From Candolleomyces eurysporus (lineage: Eukaryota; Basidiomycota; Agaricomycetes; Agaricales; Psathyrellaceae), in assembly GCA_027579435.1 (NCBI GenBank), contig JANBPK010000406.1, forward strand, positions 1 through 17,246: 17,246 bases of DNA, in the 5' to 3' direction. The translations under genes and the position numbers were made by a program. Below the pieces are notes generated by a model. The model made no database searches. It was not told the origin of the DNA and saw nothing but the letters and a program-made list of their open reading frames with translations. Position 1 is the first letter of the stretch; every line of letters begins with the position of its first letter. This document shows positions 10,180-17,246 of the stretch, one piece after another.

Positions 10180-11590
10180 CACCATCTGAGAACACTCTGC
10201 GACAGCTGTTCGCCACACAAGGTTGCCGGATTTAGGACAAAAGTCGAAGCCGTGTGCTTGCCGAATGTGCTGCTCATACGTGCGCAATCGAGGTTCGAGT
10301 TCGTGGGTGCACCCGTCATCCCGCAATATTGTCCTGAGAGTAGGACCTTCAGCGCTTTGGAGTGCGTGCAGCGCGTGAGCATCTCCCCGTTCTCGTCCCT
10401 CTGCTTCTTACTCGCCAATGGTCTATATGATGGTTTATTTCGTCAGTATGGCGTCCCGTAAAGGATCCCAGGAAGACGCACTCTGCACCGCCGCCACCTC
10501 GTGTTGCATTGCTCGTGCCTGCTTCTCCTGCCCCATCCCGTTTCCTCTTCGAGCTCGTCGAAGGGGAGCTTTCGTTACCCGTTATCGTCGCCACTTTCTG
10601 ATCCTCGTTTTTTCCTCTCGACTTGTAATTATTCTCTCCCCTTTGCTTGGGACGATGGATCGCCTCCCGCTTCCGTCTGCTTGCTGCCGTGATCCCCGGG
10701 CTCGTCTCTCTTCCGCTCGGAGGAGGGGCCAGAGGAAGGTGCTGTCGCACTCTGTTTCTTCATGAAGATGGTGGCCATTTGTCGAGTTGTGTGGTCGCTT
10801 GGGAAGATTGTCGTGTAGTTGAACCTGCTCGACCTGTTGTTGCGGCAGCGTTCCGAGGCGACGTTCCTCGGGCTTGCAATTTGACGGCTGTTGGTGTGAG
10901 GATGGAACATAAAATCAACCACGGGTTGGTCCTGATCGACTTGGGGGACAAAGTCGAACTGCTGGTGCTGCTGAACCTCGAATGGTGGCGCCGGCATAGT
11001 CCCGAATTCTTGAGCGTCGTTTGGAAGGGCCGGTACACTGTCAGATGACTGGTGGACGTGGTACGCTTGCGGAACGTTCGCCGTGGAGAATGTTGGTTGG
11101 AACGCAGCGGGAACTTGTCAAGGAGGAGGAACCGTGGAAGTACTCGCAATCGGTTGAGACGGTATCAAAGTTGACGAGCTCAGACCTGGTTAGGGCTCAA
11201 GAAGGGGAAATCCAATTCCCAAAGCTCCTCCGTAATNCCCATGCCTCCGAGGCCGCCGCCATCTCAGGTCGAGCCACTGCCGACAACTAGTACGTCCAAG
11301 TCTGGACCTATCGCTCCCGAGCCTCGTCCTGCGCCATGAACCGTTGGGCTTGAGCGGATAATTTGATCCAGCATGTTCTGTCCTTCCAGCTCGAGCACCT
11401 GTTCTTGGTGTATGCTTTATGGAAGCCGTGTTGTTGTCGAGTGGGCGATTGGGGAGAGGGGCGATGGTGGTGTTGGGCATTTGCACGCCACCAGAGAAGG
11501 GAGGTCAGAAGTTAGGTCGAGCAGTGATGGGTTAGGAGGTTCTGTTCGTGGTGAGGATGCTTTGCTTGGGCTTCAAAGTCAGGTTCCCTG
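10180..11590 (-). pseudogene. Proline/glutamine-rich, probably nuclear protein (copy 2, degraded)
   Basis: This is the counterpart of 2580-3967. The copy 1 start ATG is not conserved (TGACTTTGAAG here instead of ATGACTTCTAAA). Recognisable parts: VPALPNDAQEFGTMPAPPF, VQQHQQFDFVPQVDQDQP, CRNNRSSRFNYTTIF, HTTRQMATIFMKK, PSSERKRDEPGDHGSKQ, KRKRDGAGEAGTSNA, ASKKQRDENGEM and DGCTHELEPRLRTYEQHIRQ, followed by AHGFDFCPKSGN. The last part has a C...H-x4-H spacing that recalls a degenerate C2H2 zinc finger, but only one leading Cys is clear. Two KRKRD clusters look like nuclear localisation signals. A 4-base difference from copy 1 just before DGC breaks the frame, a stop lies in the P-rich part, and there is an N at 11237. 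The family is unrecognised; a transcription regulator is a composition-based guess. Confidence 0.5.
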
Positions 11591-11879
11591 TTCGTCGAGA
11601 ATTAGCTCGGGCTTGGTGTAGAAGACAAAGAGAGCCTCACCAGCGGGCATAACCAACTGCGGCCCAGCGAAAGTTCAACGGCAGGCAACTGGTTCGTTGA
11701 CCGGGATGAGTCCCTAATTCTGGAAGATTCGCTTTCCTAGTTTGCCAGGAATTTGAAGCAGCGCAACTTGCTATCGAGGCCCGTACAAACTCGGCTGCGG
11801 CATTGAGCATTTCTCCAAGTCGACCTTGCAGTTCCGAAAGAAAGAAAATAGATCGGAGGATGGAAATGAGAGCTACGGG

Positions 11880-12014
11880 TGAGGTTGGCGGGAACTGCCA
11901 GGCAGGAATTTCTTGCGCGCGCGACTCACTCCGCCTTGCCCATCTTTGATTGATTGACCAAGCCCGGTGAAGGGGTGGATGGTCAAAGCTACGATACATG
12001 TGCTAAGTATTAAT
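11880..12014. repeat. 3' flank of integrase relic 1, repeated at 12664-12785
   Basis: Starting at GGTTGGCGGGAACTGCCAGG, this sequence matches 12664-12785 (same start, then a run of C/G such as GCGCGCG, then TTGACCRAGC). Both copies end on the same motif while their outer flanks differ, so it may mark the 3' boundary of a mobile element. I see no inverted partner of this motif nearby. Confidence 0.7.
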
Positions 12015-12236
12015 TTATGTAAGATTTGCTGGGATATGGACGAGCATGGCTCCAAAGATGTCCCAAACTCGACGAATGTCAGATAAATCGGGCCTGCCTG
12101 CAGCCTCATCATCTTCGGTGAATTCTGAAAACATATCGTCAAAAAACCGCATTGAGTCTTCTCGGGAAGATGGAATTTGCTGCCTGAGAATATCAATAAC
12201 CACCTCATCGATCTCGACGTAGCACTTCTCGTACTG
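12015..12236 (-). pseudogene. Integrase-core protein, C-terminal fragment (relic 1)
   Basis: The minus-strand frame reads YEKCYVEIDEVVIDILRQQI, then PDLSDIRRVWDIFGAMLVHI, with a stop at 12015-12017. It aligns with the C-terminus of the larger copy ending at 12786. These are the last 70 or so residues of an integrase-core protein, downstream of the catalytic centre. Similarity stops abruptly after the Tyr of YEKC at about 12236, so the rest of the gene is absent here. It is only a fragment and cannot act by itself. Confidence 0.8.
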
Positions 12237-12240
12237 GGAA

Positions 12241-12445
12241 AGAAAATGTGCTGTTATGATACCCGCTAAGAGCCTAAATTCTTGTTCTATCCTTGTTTTC
12301 TATCAGCATTGCCGGGTTCTAGAGCTGTTTCTTGTGTCAAGAACACCTGAAACAAAAGGTGAGCTAAATCTGGTGACTCTAATCTCTGCTGATGCTCAAC
12401 GAGTCACCGGCAGCAACTGAAGCGAATCTTTACTCGTGCATTAGT
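12241..12445. other. Unassigned spacer between integrase fragments
   Basis: About 200 bases with no match to either flank. It contains a perfect 8-bp stem, GGTGACTC at 12372-12379 with GAGTCACC at 12401-12408, of unknown meaning. No coding region recognised. Confidence 0.4.
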
Positions 12446-12663
12446 CCCAAACAACCGATTGGCTGATACCATCGGACATGTTTTTTTGGACATGGTCCAA
12501 AAACACAACCGTACATCGTCCAACACGAATCAAATTTTCCATTGGCATATGTACTTAAATCTCCTTCAATGTCCATCAGATTTTCCGCTTACTATGGTTA
12601 CCGACAAAGGGAGTGAAATTCCATTTCTCTTTGCTCATCAAACCGGCTTACGGTGAGTCGTGT
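12446..12663 (+). pseudogene. Integrase-core protein, inverted middle fragment
   Basis: On the + strand this reads PNNRLADTIGHVFLDMVQKH, then, after an apparent 60-70 base intron, FPLTMVTDKGSEIPFLFAHQ and a splice donor GTGAGTCG. It corresponds to the minus-strand exons at 13455-13680 of the larger copy, so it lies in opposite orientation. It keeps the second catalytic Asp (TDKGSE) and the CGA arginine codon that is a stop in the larger copy. It directly abuts the 3' flank of the larger copy at about 12664, which suggests an inversion or an insertion of one relic next to another. Not functional alone. Confidence 0.82.
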
Positions 12664-12785
12664 GTGGTTGGCGGGAACTGCCAGGCAGGATTTTTTCCCG
12701 CGCGCGCTCACTCGGCCTTGCACATTGTTGATTAATTGACCGAGCTCGGCGAAAGGGTAGATGGCTAAATATACAATCTGTACCA
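12664..12785. repeat. 3' flank of the larger integrase copy
   Basis: This is the counterpart of 11880-12014, starting with the same GGTTGGCGGGAACTGCCAGG. It lies between the inverted fragment and the stop codon of the larger copy. The shared start suggests an element boundary. Confidence 0.7.
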
Positions 12786-14014
12786 CTAATTAGTATTTGC
12801 TGGAATATGGACAATCATGGCAGCAAAGATGGTCCAAACCCGACGAATGTCAGATAAGTCCGGGCTGCCCACAGCCTCATAGGCATCTTCGGCCAATTGT
12901 AAGAACCTATCGTCAACAAACTGCATTGCTTCTTCTCGAGGAGTCGGAATTTGCTGCCTGAGAGCATCAATAACCACTTCATCAATCTCAACGTAGCACT
13001 TTTCGTAGCGAGCAGGGTCAGGGGCAGTGAACGCGTGCCGAGTCGATCCCGACATATTTGCCTTATCGCGCTGGGTCCGGATCTTGTGGTTATTCCAATA
13101 TGAGGTGAATTTATTGAGCTGAACTTGGAGGGCCATGGGCCAGATCCAGTTGAACAGCTGACTGAGCAGGAAATTAGTCGCTCTGACACCGGAGTCAAGC
13201 TATCTGTGACATACGGATGGATGGGGTTGTTGGGGCTGTAAACACCAGTTTCGTACCCAGAGATGATGATCTCCTTGATATTGAGACCGCATGTGTTGGT
13301 TAACCAATGCCACAAGCCTTCGATAGGTGTGTTATGAACGCTCTTGAGCTGAATGACAGGTGGAATCTGGGTTTTATCAAGCTCAGGAGTGTATACCTTG
13401 CTTAGAAGGCAACGTGAATATGATGGCTGCAGCTGGGAATAAAGCCAGAAAGCACGACTCACCAAAGCCCTGTTTGATGAGCAAAAAGAAATGGAACCTC
13501 GCTCCCTTTGTCGGTAACCATGGTGAGCAGGAAATCTAATGAGCGTCGAAGTGAGATTCAAGAAGTATGTTCACAGACAAATTACATGTTGGAGTCAACG
13601 TACGGTTGTATTTTTGGACCATGTCCAAGTAAACATGTCCGATGGTATCAGCCAATCAATTGTTTGGGACAACGACCAGGTGGAGGAGAAAAGACGACCA
13701 CTGGTCCTTTATACCGTAGATCTCAAGCCCAACTCCACCCATTTTGAGTGCTTGTGCGTTCAATTTCTCATGTCCGTCGGCATGATATTGCCAGCCTGGT
13801 CCAGGCACAGAGAGTTGCGCTCTCTGAATACAGTTTGCTCCTGGAAATCGCTGTTGCAGCCCTTCAGGAGCATGCTGGGCTAACACCTGACAAATAAAAT
13901 CGCTAAAAAATCGAGCGTTAGGTCAAGTAAAGAGCAGGATATTAAAGAATCAACAATACCGTGGAAGGAGAACACCTTTGTTTGCGAGTAGAGTGCCGAT
14001 TGTACCTGTACTGT
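12786..14014 (-). pseudogene. Integrase-core (DDE-type) protein, near-complete copy with nonsense codon
   Basis: This belongs to the integrase core-domain family common in mushroom genomes, thought to be transposase- or retrovirus-integrase-like DNA cutting and joining enzymes. In gene order: GTIGTLLANKGVLLPR, intron, DFICQVLAQHAPEGLQQR, SVPGPGWQYHADGHEKL (first catalytic Asp, codon 13776-13778), MGGVGLEIYGIKDQWSSF, ADTIGHVYLDMVQKYN, intron 13536-13603, TMVTDKGSE (second Asp, 13510-13512), intron 13396-13462, LKSVHNTPIEGLWHWL (Glu, 13319-13321), intron 13162-13214, LFNWIWPMALQVQLNKF, YWNNHKIRTQRDKANMSG, stop 12786-12788. A TGA at 13656-13658 replaces the CGA seen in the inverted fragment. The other exons look intact, so it decayed recently. 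The 5' end seems cut by MITE 2. Confidence 0.85.
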
Positions 14015-14016
14015 TA

Positions 14017-14845
14017 AGGCTGTCCATGAGTCCGAGTCTTCTATGAGTACTCACAAGTAGACCCGTGGGAATACTCACAAAAACTTGGATCTGTGGGTCC
14101 AAGTCACTTGTGGGAAAATACTCATGAGGATCCAAGTATGGATTCTGAAGGCACAAGTACTTGCCACAACTACCCATGAAAACCCATGAAAACCCATAAT
14201 TTTTTTGGTAAAAGAAACACTTCATGCCACAATTTTTTTGCAAATTTTTATGATTTTTTCCTGAATTATTACAGGCCAAATTGGATGAAAAAGAGTTAGT
14301 GGACAGCTATTTTCATGCCTCATGGTGCACAGGCACAACCTGATTAACCAGATGGGCTTGCCTACTATAGTAGGAAAGGGAAATGTGAATGGATAAGACC
14401 TAGTAGCACTAGTACTTGACTACAAAAGGCTGTACACATCTACAAAATTCTTGATTTAGATAGTGATTAGTTACAACTTGAGTACATAAAATTTTAGTCA
14501 TGCTTGAGTATGTAGAGTCTTAATTATGCTTGAGTACATAGAGTCTTAGTTATGCTTAAACATGTAGAGTTCATGCTAAAATTGGTGGCTACAATGAAAA
14601 TCCCACCTTGCCTTGCTCTACAATCCAAATTTGTGCAAGTAAATTTTGTGAGTACTTGTGAGTAACTCATGAGTTACTTGTGTGGACTTGCTGTGTGAGT
14701 ATACTTACAAACTCACAAGTACTTGCGCCGTGAGTCCAAGTTACTTGTGGGAAAAAACTCATATGGATCCAAGTTTGAATTTTTAGAGCCCAAGTACTCA
14801 CATTGAGGATCCAAGTATACTCATGAGTGCACTCGTGGACAGCCT
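14017..14845. mobile_element. MITE 2: 829-bp TA-flanked element with subterminal repeats
   Basis: It begins AGGCTGTCCATGAGT and ends with the reverse complement of AGGCTGTCCACGAGT, with TA on each side (14015-14016 and 14846-14847). Both arms are full of short words in both orientations (ACTCACAAGT, CTCATGAG, GGATCCAAGT). A stretch of about 70 bases near the left end (14088-14160, ACTTGTGGGAAAA then GGATCCAAGT) recurs in direct orientation near the right end (14728-14797). The interior is AT-rich and has no transposase-length frame. Known biology: subterminal repeat arrays are typical transposase-binding regions. The autonomous partner is not in this window. Confidence 0.75.
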
Positions 14846-14847
14846 TA

Positions 14848-14960
14848 TGCTAGAGCATAGAACAGCAGGCGCGATTGGGTAAACCTAGCTTGCCTTCAAT
14901 TCTATCAGTCTCGAACTCTGCTATTTCATCCTCATGCTTCGATGACAGGATGCTCGAATA
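14848..14960 (-). pseudogene. Possible 5' exon of the integrase gene beyond MITE 2
   Basis: The minus strand reads HEDEIAEFETDRIEGKLGLP, then NRACCSML and a TAG right beside the element. If MITE 2 and one TA are removed, this frame runs on, through that TAG, into the STGTIGTLLANKG stretch of the integrase copy. This fits an element inserted in a 5' exon that has since gained a stop. I could not confirm homology with an integrase N-terminus, so this is inference. Confidence 0.3.
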
Positions 14961-15523
14961 TCATGATACATCAATCTGAGAGTACAGCGCTAGAAGAAAG
15001 GTCGCCTTCAAAGAAACTTTGGGCGCCGAAGACTATGGCATCGGAATCTGACGTTATGATAGAATGGCCCATCTGGGCAGACCTGGACACCTCGAAAGAT
15101 GATATTTGTTTATTTACTGCAACTCTGCACTAGCACTGAGGCTGCTGCGCCCACAAGTTTGGGGGCGGGTGTTGGGTTTGCTGCAGCTCCAGGTGATCTG
15201 AGTAAGTGCTATTCCAGTCCGTTATCCAAAGCATTGTCGATTCACATGAGATTTCGCTTGTAGACCGAAGTTTCTCTGTGTTGATTTTGAGTCTCAAGTC
15301 GAAGGACGAAGGGATGGGAATGTCCTCAATTGATCCTCGAGTAGAGCTCAGATCAGAGTTCCAGTCAGATGCTACTCAGCTATTTGAGCGATGGGCATGT
15401 TCAGCGATTCCATGATTCCATCTTATGTATCTATAATTCTCTGTATCTTATTATATGTTCTAATATTGTATCAACAACTTGCATTTTCTGGTTCACTTTC
15501 ACAAAGTTGACAATTTGCAGGAT
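14961..15523. other. Between MITE 2 and MITE 3, nothing recognised
   Basis: The short + strand frames at 14942-15133 and 15206-15415 do not resemble known proteins. Some stretches look protein-like in other frames but carry stops, so an old gene relic is possible. The AT-rich end (15420-15480) has no clear role. Confidence 0.4.
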
Positions 15524-15525
15524 TA

Positions 15526-16203
15526 CAGTGTTCCATCACTCCTTGGGACACCATCACTCCTTGGGACACTTGGCCATTGCACCGTCAAATCACACCCAAA
15601 TCCTACAAAAATTGGCACGTCATTAGTAGCATACTAGTAGATCTTATAACCAAAATTTATATTTTTTTGGAGCAGCGGAAGGTGTGGCAAAGTGACGATT
15701 ACACCGAAATAGCTAAGTTTGCGGAAGATCATGACACGCGCTCGAGACCTAGACCCATGCCAGATGGGACTTGAGGCAAAATTAAAAATATATGTCAAAG
15801 AAGGGCTAATAAGGTATCCACAGACCAAAAATTAGAGGAAATCACGAAGATCTCATGAAGAAATAATTGTCACAAACTGGGGGTGCAAAGCGTGACATGT
15901 TGGTGACATGCAAACAACCCTGCCTGCGACTATGAGGGTGGTGATGCGTGACGAAGATGGCTGATCAAGGTGGCAGTTCAGGCTGTGTCACATGCGGTCA
16001 CAAGTGTCCCAAGGACTGATATCCGTGACATTTGGCCTCTCCTCAATTGCAGACGCTACAGATATTCAATCTCTCTATAATTTTGCAAGCTTGTATATTT
16101 AATGTAACCTGGCCTATATACAAAGTTTTGTGGTGTAGGAGTACCTATTTGTTGTATAATTGCCAAATTACCTTCCGGTGTCCCAAGGAGTGATGGAATA
16201 CTG
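15526..16203. mobile_element. MITE 3: 678-bp Tc1/mariner-like non-autonomous element
   Basis: The terminal inverted repeats start CAGTGTTCCATCACTCC and run 28 bases through TTGGGACACC. The right end (16176-16203) matches with a single mismatch (CAGTA in place of CAGTG). Both ends are flanked by TA, extended as TTA on the left and TAA on the right. TA target duplications with CAGTG ends are a hallmark of Tc1/mariner and pogo transposons. No transposase frame is visible. The left repeat has an 18-base tandem duplication, and a partial copy of the inner motif (GTGTCCCAAGGACTGAT) lies at about 16005-16020. Confidence 0.85.
15534..15569. repeat. 18-base tandem repeat inside the left terminal repeat of MITE 3
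   Basis: The unit CATCACTCCTTGGGACAC occurs twice in perfect tandem (15534-15551 and 15552-15569). The right end of the element has one unit only. This is probably a replication-slippage duplication, or a doubled transposase-binding site. Confidence 0.9.
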
Positions 16204-16205
16204 TA

Positions 16206-16444
16206 ATTCAGTCATGTCATAAAGAGAGACTTGAGGTAAAATAGTACACAACGAGCACAGGACCTAACGCAAGGAGACAAAACAGGAGATAGCAAGGTAG
16301 CAAAATTAGCATGCCCTGGGACAATCATTGGCCAGCCTGATCATCGCCAGCTTCCACCCTAGATTGGTACACAATAGAATCGAAAGAACACAAGTGCCGA
16401 ACTGTACCCACTCGAAGATGAACAGCAAGTAGTCGTGGAAGCCC
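16206..16444. other. Unassigned spacer between MITE 3 and the solo LTR
   Basis: No coding region, repeat or RNA gene recognised in about 240 bases. Confidence 0.4.
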
Positions 16445-16607
16445 CTGTCTGTTAGATGTGTATTCTTTTCTTTTCTTTATTGCTTATTTCTCTACGATAC
16501 ATCCTACCTATTATTCGATGCTCTCATCGACCGTCTCCTATTTTACGTTTCATCTCGGACTCTCGGTTATTATTTGGACTTGTTTATTGTGTCAGCCCAA
16601 TCGCCTC

Positions 16608-16617
16608 TTTATATATC
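16608..16617 (+). promoter_or_regulatory. TATA-like box in the LTR
   Basis: TTTATATATC lies inside the proposed LTR, about 160 bases from its left edge, where a U3 promoter would be expected. It is a sequence match only. Confidence 0.3.
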
Positions 16618-16713
16618 GTCTCGCCTGTAATCCGTCCCTCAGATTCTTCTATCAATCTGAGGGTACGTCTATTTAGTTCCATTTTGCCTTTATCAGTAGC
16701 TCACCCACAGTAG

Positions 16714-16838
16714 TTATATTCACCAGTCTACTAGGTAGCTTATAGATTCTTCTATCAATCTGAAGTTATATTCACCAGTCTACTAGGTAGCTTATAGATT
16801 CTTCTATCAATCTGAGGTTATATTCACCAGTCTACTAG
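16714..16838 (+). repeat. 52-base tandem repeat, about 2.4 units
   Basis: Units start at 16714, 16766 and 16818 with TTATATTCACCAGTCTACTA. The first two are nearly identical (one A/G difference near the unit end) and the third stops after about 21 bases. The 22-base tail of the unit (AGATTCTTCTATCAATCTGA and two more bases) also occurs once earlier, at 16641-16662, so the array probably grew from that older copy. Confidence 0.95.
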
Positions 16839-16876
16839 CTGTCTTCCCTCGCTGTCAGCCGACTTTCGACACTGTC

Positions 16877-17246
16877 TCATTCTCTATTGCCAAGTGGTGA
16901 AGCCGTCGGCCCTCCCGAGTAACGAGGTGTAAACAGGGGTAGGTTTTGCTGCGGATTCAATCAAATTACGGCGGTGGAGCACAGTAGGTAGCAATGTTAG
17001 CAGCTGGAAAAATGAAGACAAGACTGAGGTTGAGACACTCCGTTCCTAGATGAGATCTCGTGATAATCTCTCTCTGTTGTTCCAGGAGCAGGAGTGGGCG
17101 ATAGACGTTGAAGTGATCGAGAATGGCGAGACTACTAACACACACAACCTAACACCTACACCAACTCTAAGTCGAGCCGTGCGAGGTAAGCAGTATGTAT
17201 AGACCTTTGTAGTCGGGCCGCACCAAATCGGGGGTGCGAGTATGGG
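16877..17246. other. Right edge of the window, nothing recognised
   Basis: No coding region, RNA gene or repeat recognised in 370 bases. Nothing resembles the internal start of a retrotransposon, which supports the solo-LTR reading of the preceding element. Confidence 0.4.

Larger units (their letters stand above)
7793..11787. repeat. Duplicated block B (about 4.0 kb), direct copy of block A
   Basis: It aligns with 813-4160 from GAGCCAGGATGC at 7793 to about 11787, with the two genes in the same order and strand. It is longer mainly because it keeps about 690 bases around 9260-9945 that carry the phospholipase X-domain remnant plus an extra copy of a 75-base segment. The integrase-relic cluster begins within about 90 bases of its right end. 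Since the X domain belongs to the ancestral gene, block B is the more complete copy and block A carries the deletion. Confidence 0.85.
16450..16871 (+). mobile_element. Solo LTR of an LTR retrotransposon (422 bp)
   Basis: It starts TGTTAGATGTG and ends TTTCGACA, giving TGT...ACA ends. It is flanked by the same five bases, CTGTC, at 16445-16449 and 16872-16876, as expected for an integrase-made target duplication. A TATA-like TTTATATATC lies at about 16608-16617, suited to a U3 promoter, and downstream is a 52-base tandem repeat. No gag or pol sequence, primer-binding site or polypurine tract flanks it, so a solo LTR left by LTR-LTR recombination is the simplest reading. The superfamily cannot be told from the LTR alone. 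The main weakness is that a five-base match can arise by chance. Confidence 0.65.

Noticed and set aside
12372..12408. 8-bp stem as a terminator or regulatory hairpin
   Set aside because: It is short with a 21-base loop and is not linked to any gene end.
13508..13883. Two + strand open frames
   Set aside because: They are antisense to the integrase exons that carry the catalytic motifs.
16641..16838. Possible CRISPR-like array
   Set aside because: The units are contiguous tandem copies without variable spacers, inside a eukaryotic LTR.
16446..16935. Alternative LTR limits ending at TGTAAACA (16935)
   Set aside because: The flanking bases do not match, whereas the limits 16450-16871 give a five-base duplication.

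Overview
The window looks like a repeat-rich, gene-poor stretch of a filamentous fungus, most likely a mushroom-type basidiomycete (Agaricomycetes). The signs are many 49-70 base introns with GTRNGT-type donors and CTNAY-like branch sites a short way before the acceptor, an integrase-core family that is widespread in those fungi, a fungal-type phosphoinositide phospholipase C, and a Zn-dependent alcohol/formaldehyde dehydrogenase of the COG1063 type. Four isolated N bases (2469, 3884, 7550, 11237) point to a draft assembly. I found no bacterial genes, rRNA, tRNA or CRISPR. Almost every recognisable gene is broken.

Layout. 1-128: possible 3' end of a + strand gene. 221-484: small TA-flanked inverted-repeat element (MITE 1). 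813-4160 (block A) and 7793-11787 (block B): two diverged direct copies of one segment. On the minus strand each carries a proline/glutamine-rich, probably nuclear protein gene followed downstream by a PI-phospholipase C gene. Both phospholipase copies are frameshifted at different places, and block A has also lost the catalytic X-domain part that block B keeps. Between the blocks lie a Zn-dehydrogenase pseudogene (4569-6264, + strand), about 1.2 kb with nothing recognisable, and a short third piece resembling the right end of the blocks (7441-7505).

11880-14014 holds a cluster of integrase-core (DDE-type) gene relics: a C-terminal fragment, an inverted middle-exon fragment, and a nearly complete copy with D, D and E catalytic positions but one nonsense codon. 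MITE 2 (14017-14845) sits at a TA just upstream of that copy and appears to interrupt its 5' part. MITE 3 (15526-16203) has 28-base terminal repeats starting CAGTG, flanked by TA, as in Tc1/mariner/pogo elements. 16450-16871 is a solo LTR (TGT...ACA) with a 5-base target duplication CTGTC, and it contains a 52-base tandem repeat.

I see no working pathway or operon. The picture is a transposon-rich region where segmental duplication, gene decay and nested insertions have accumulated. I did not find a convincing new functional system. The most informative signals are the independently decayed duplicate phospholipase genes and the MITE/integrase nest.
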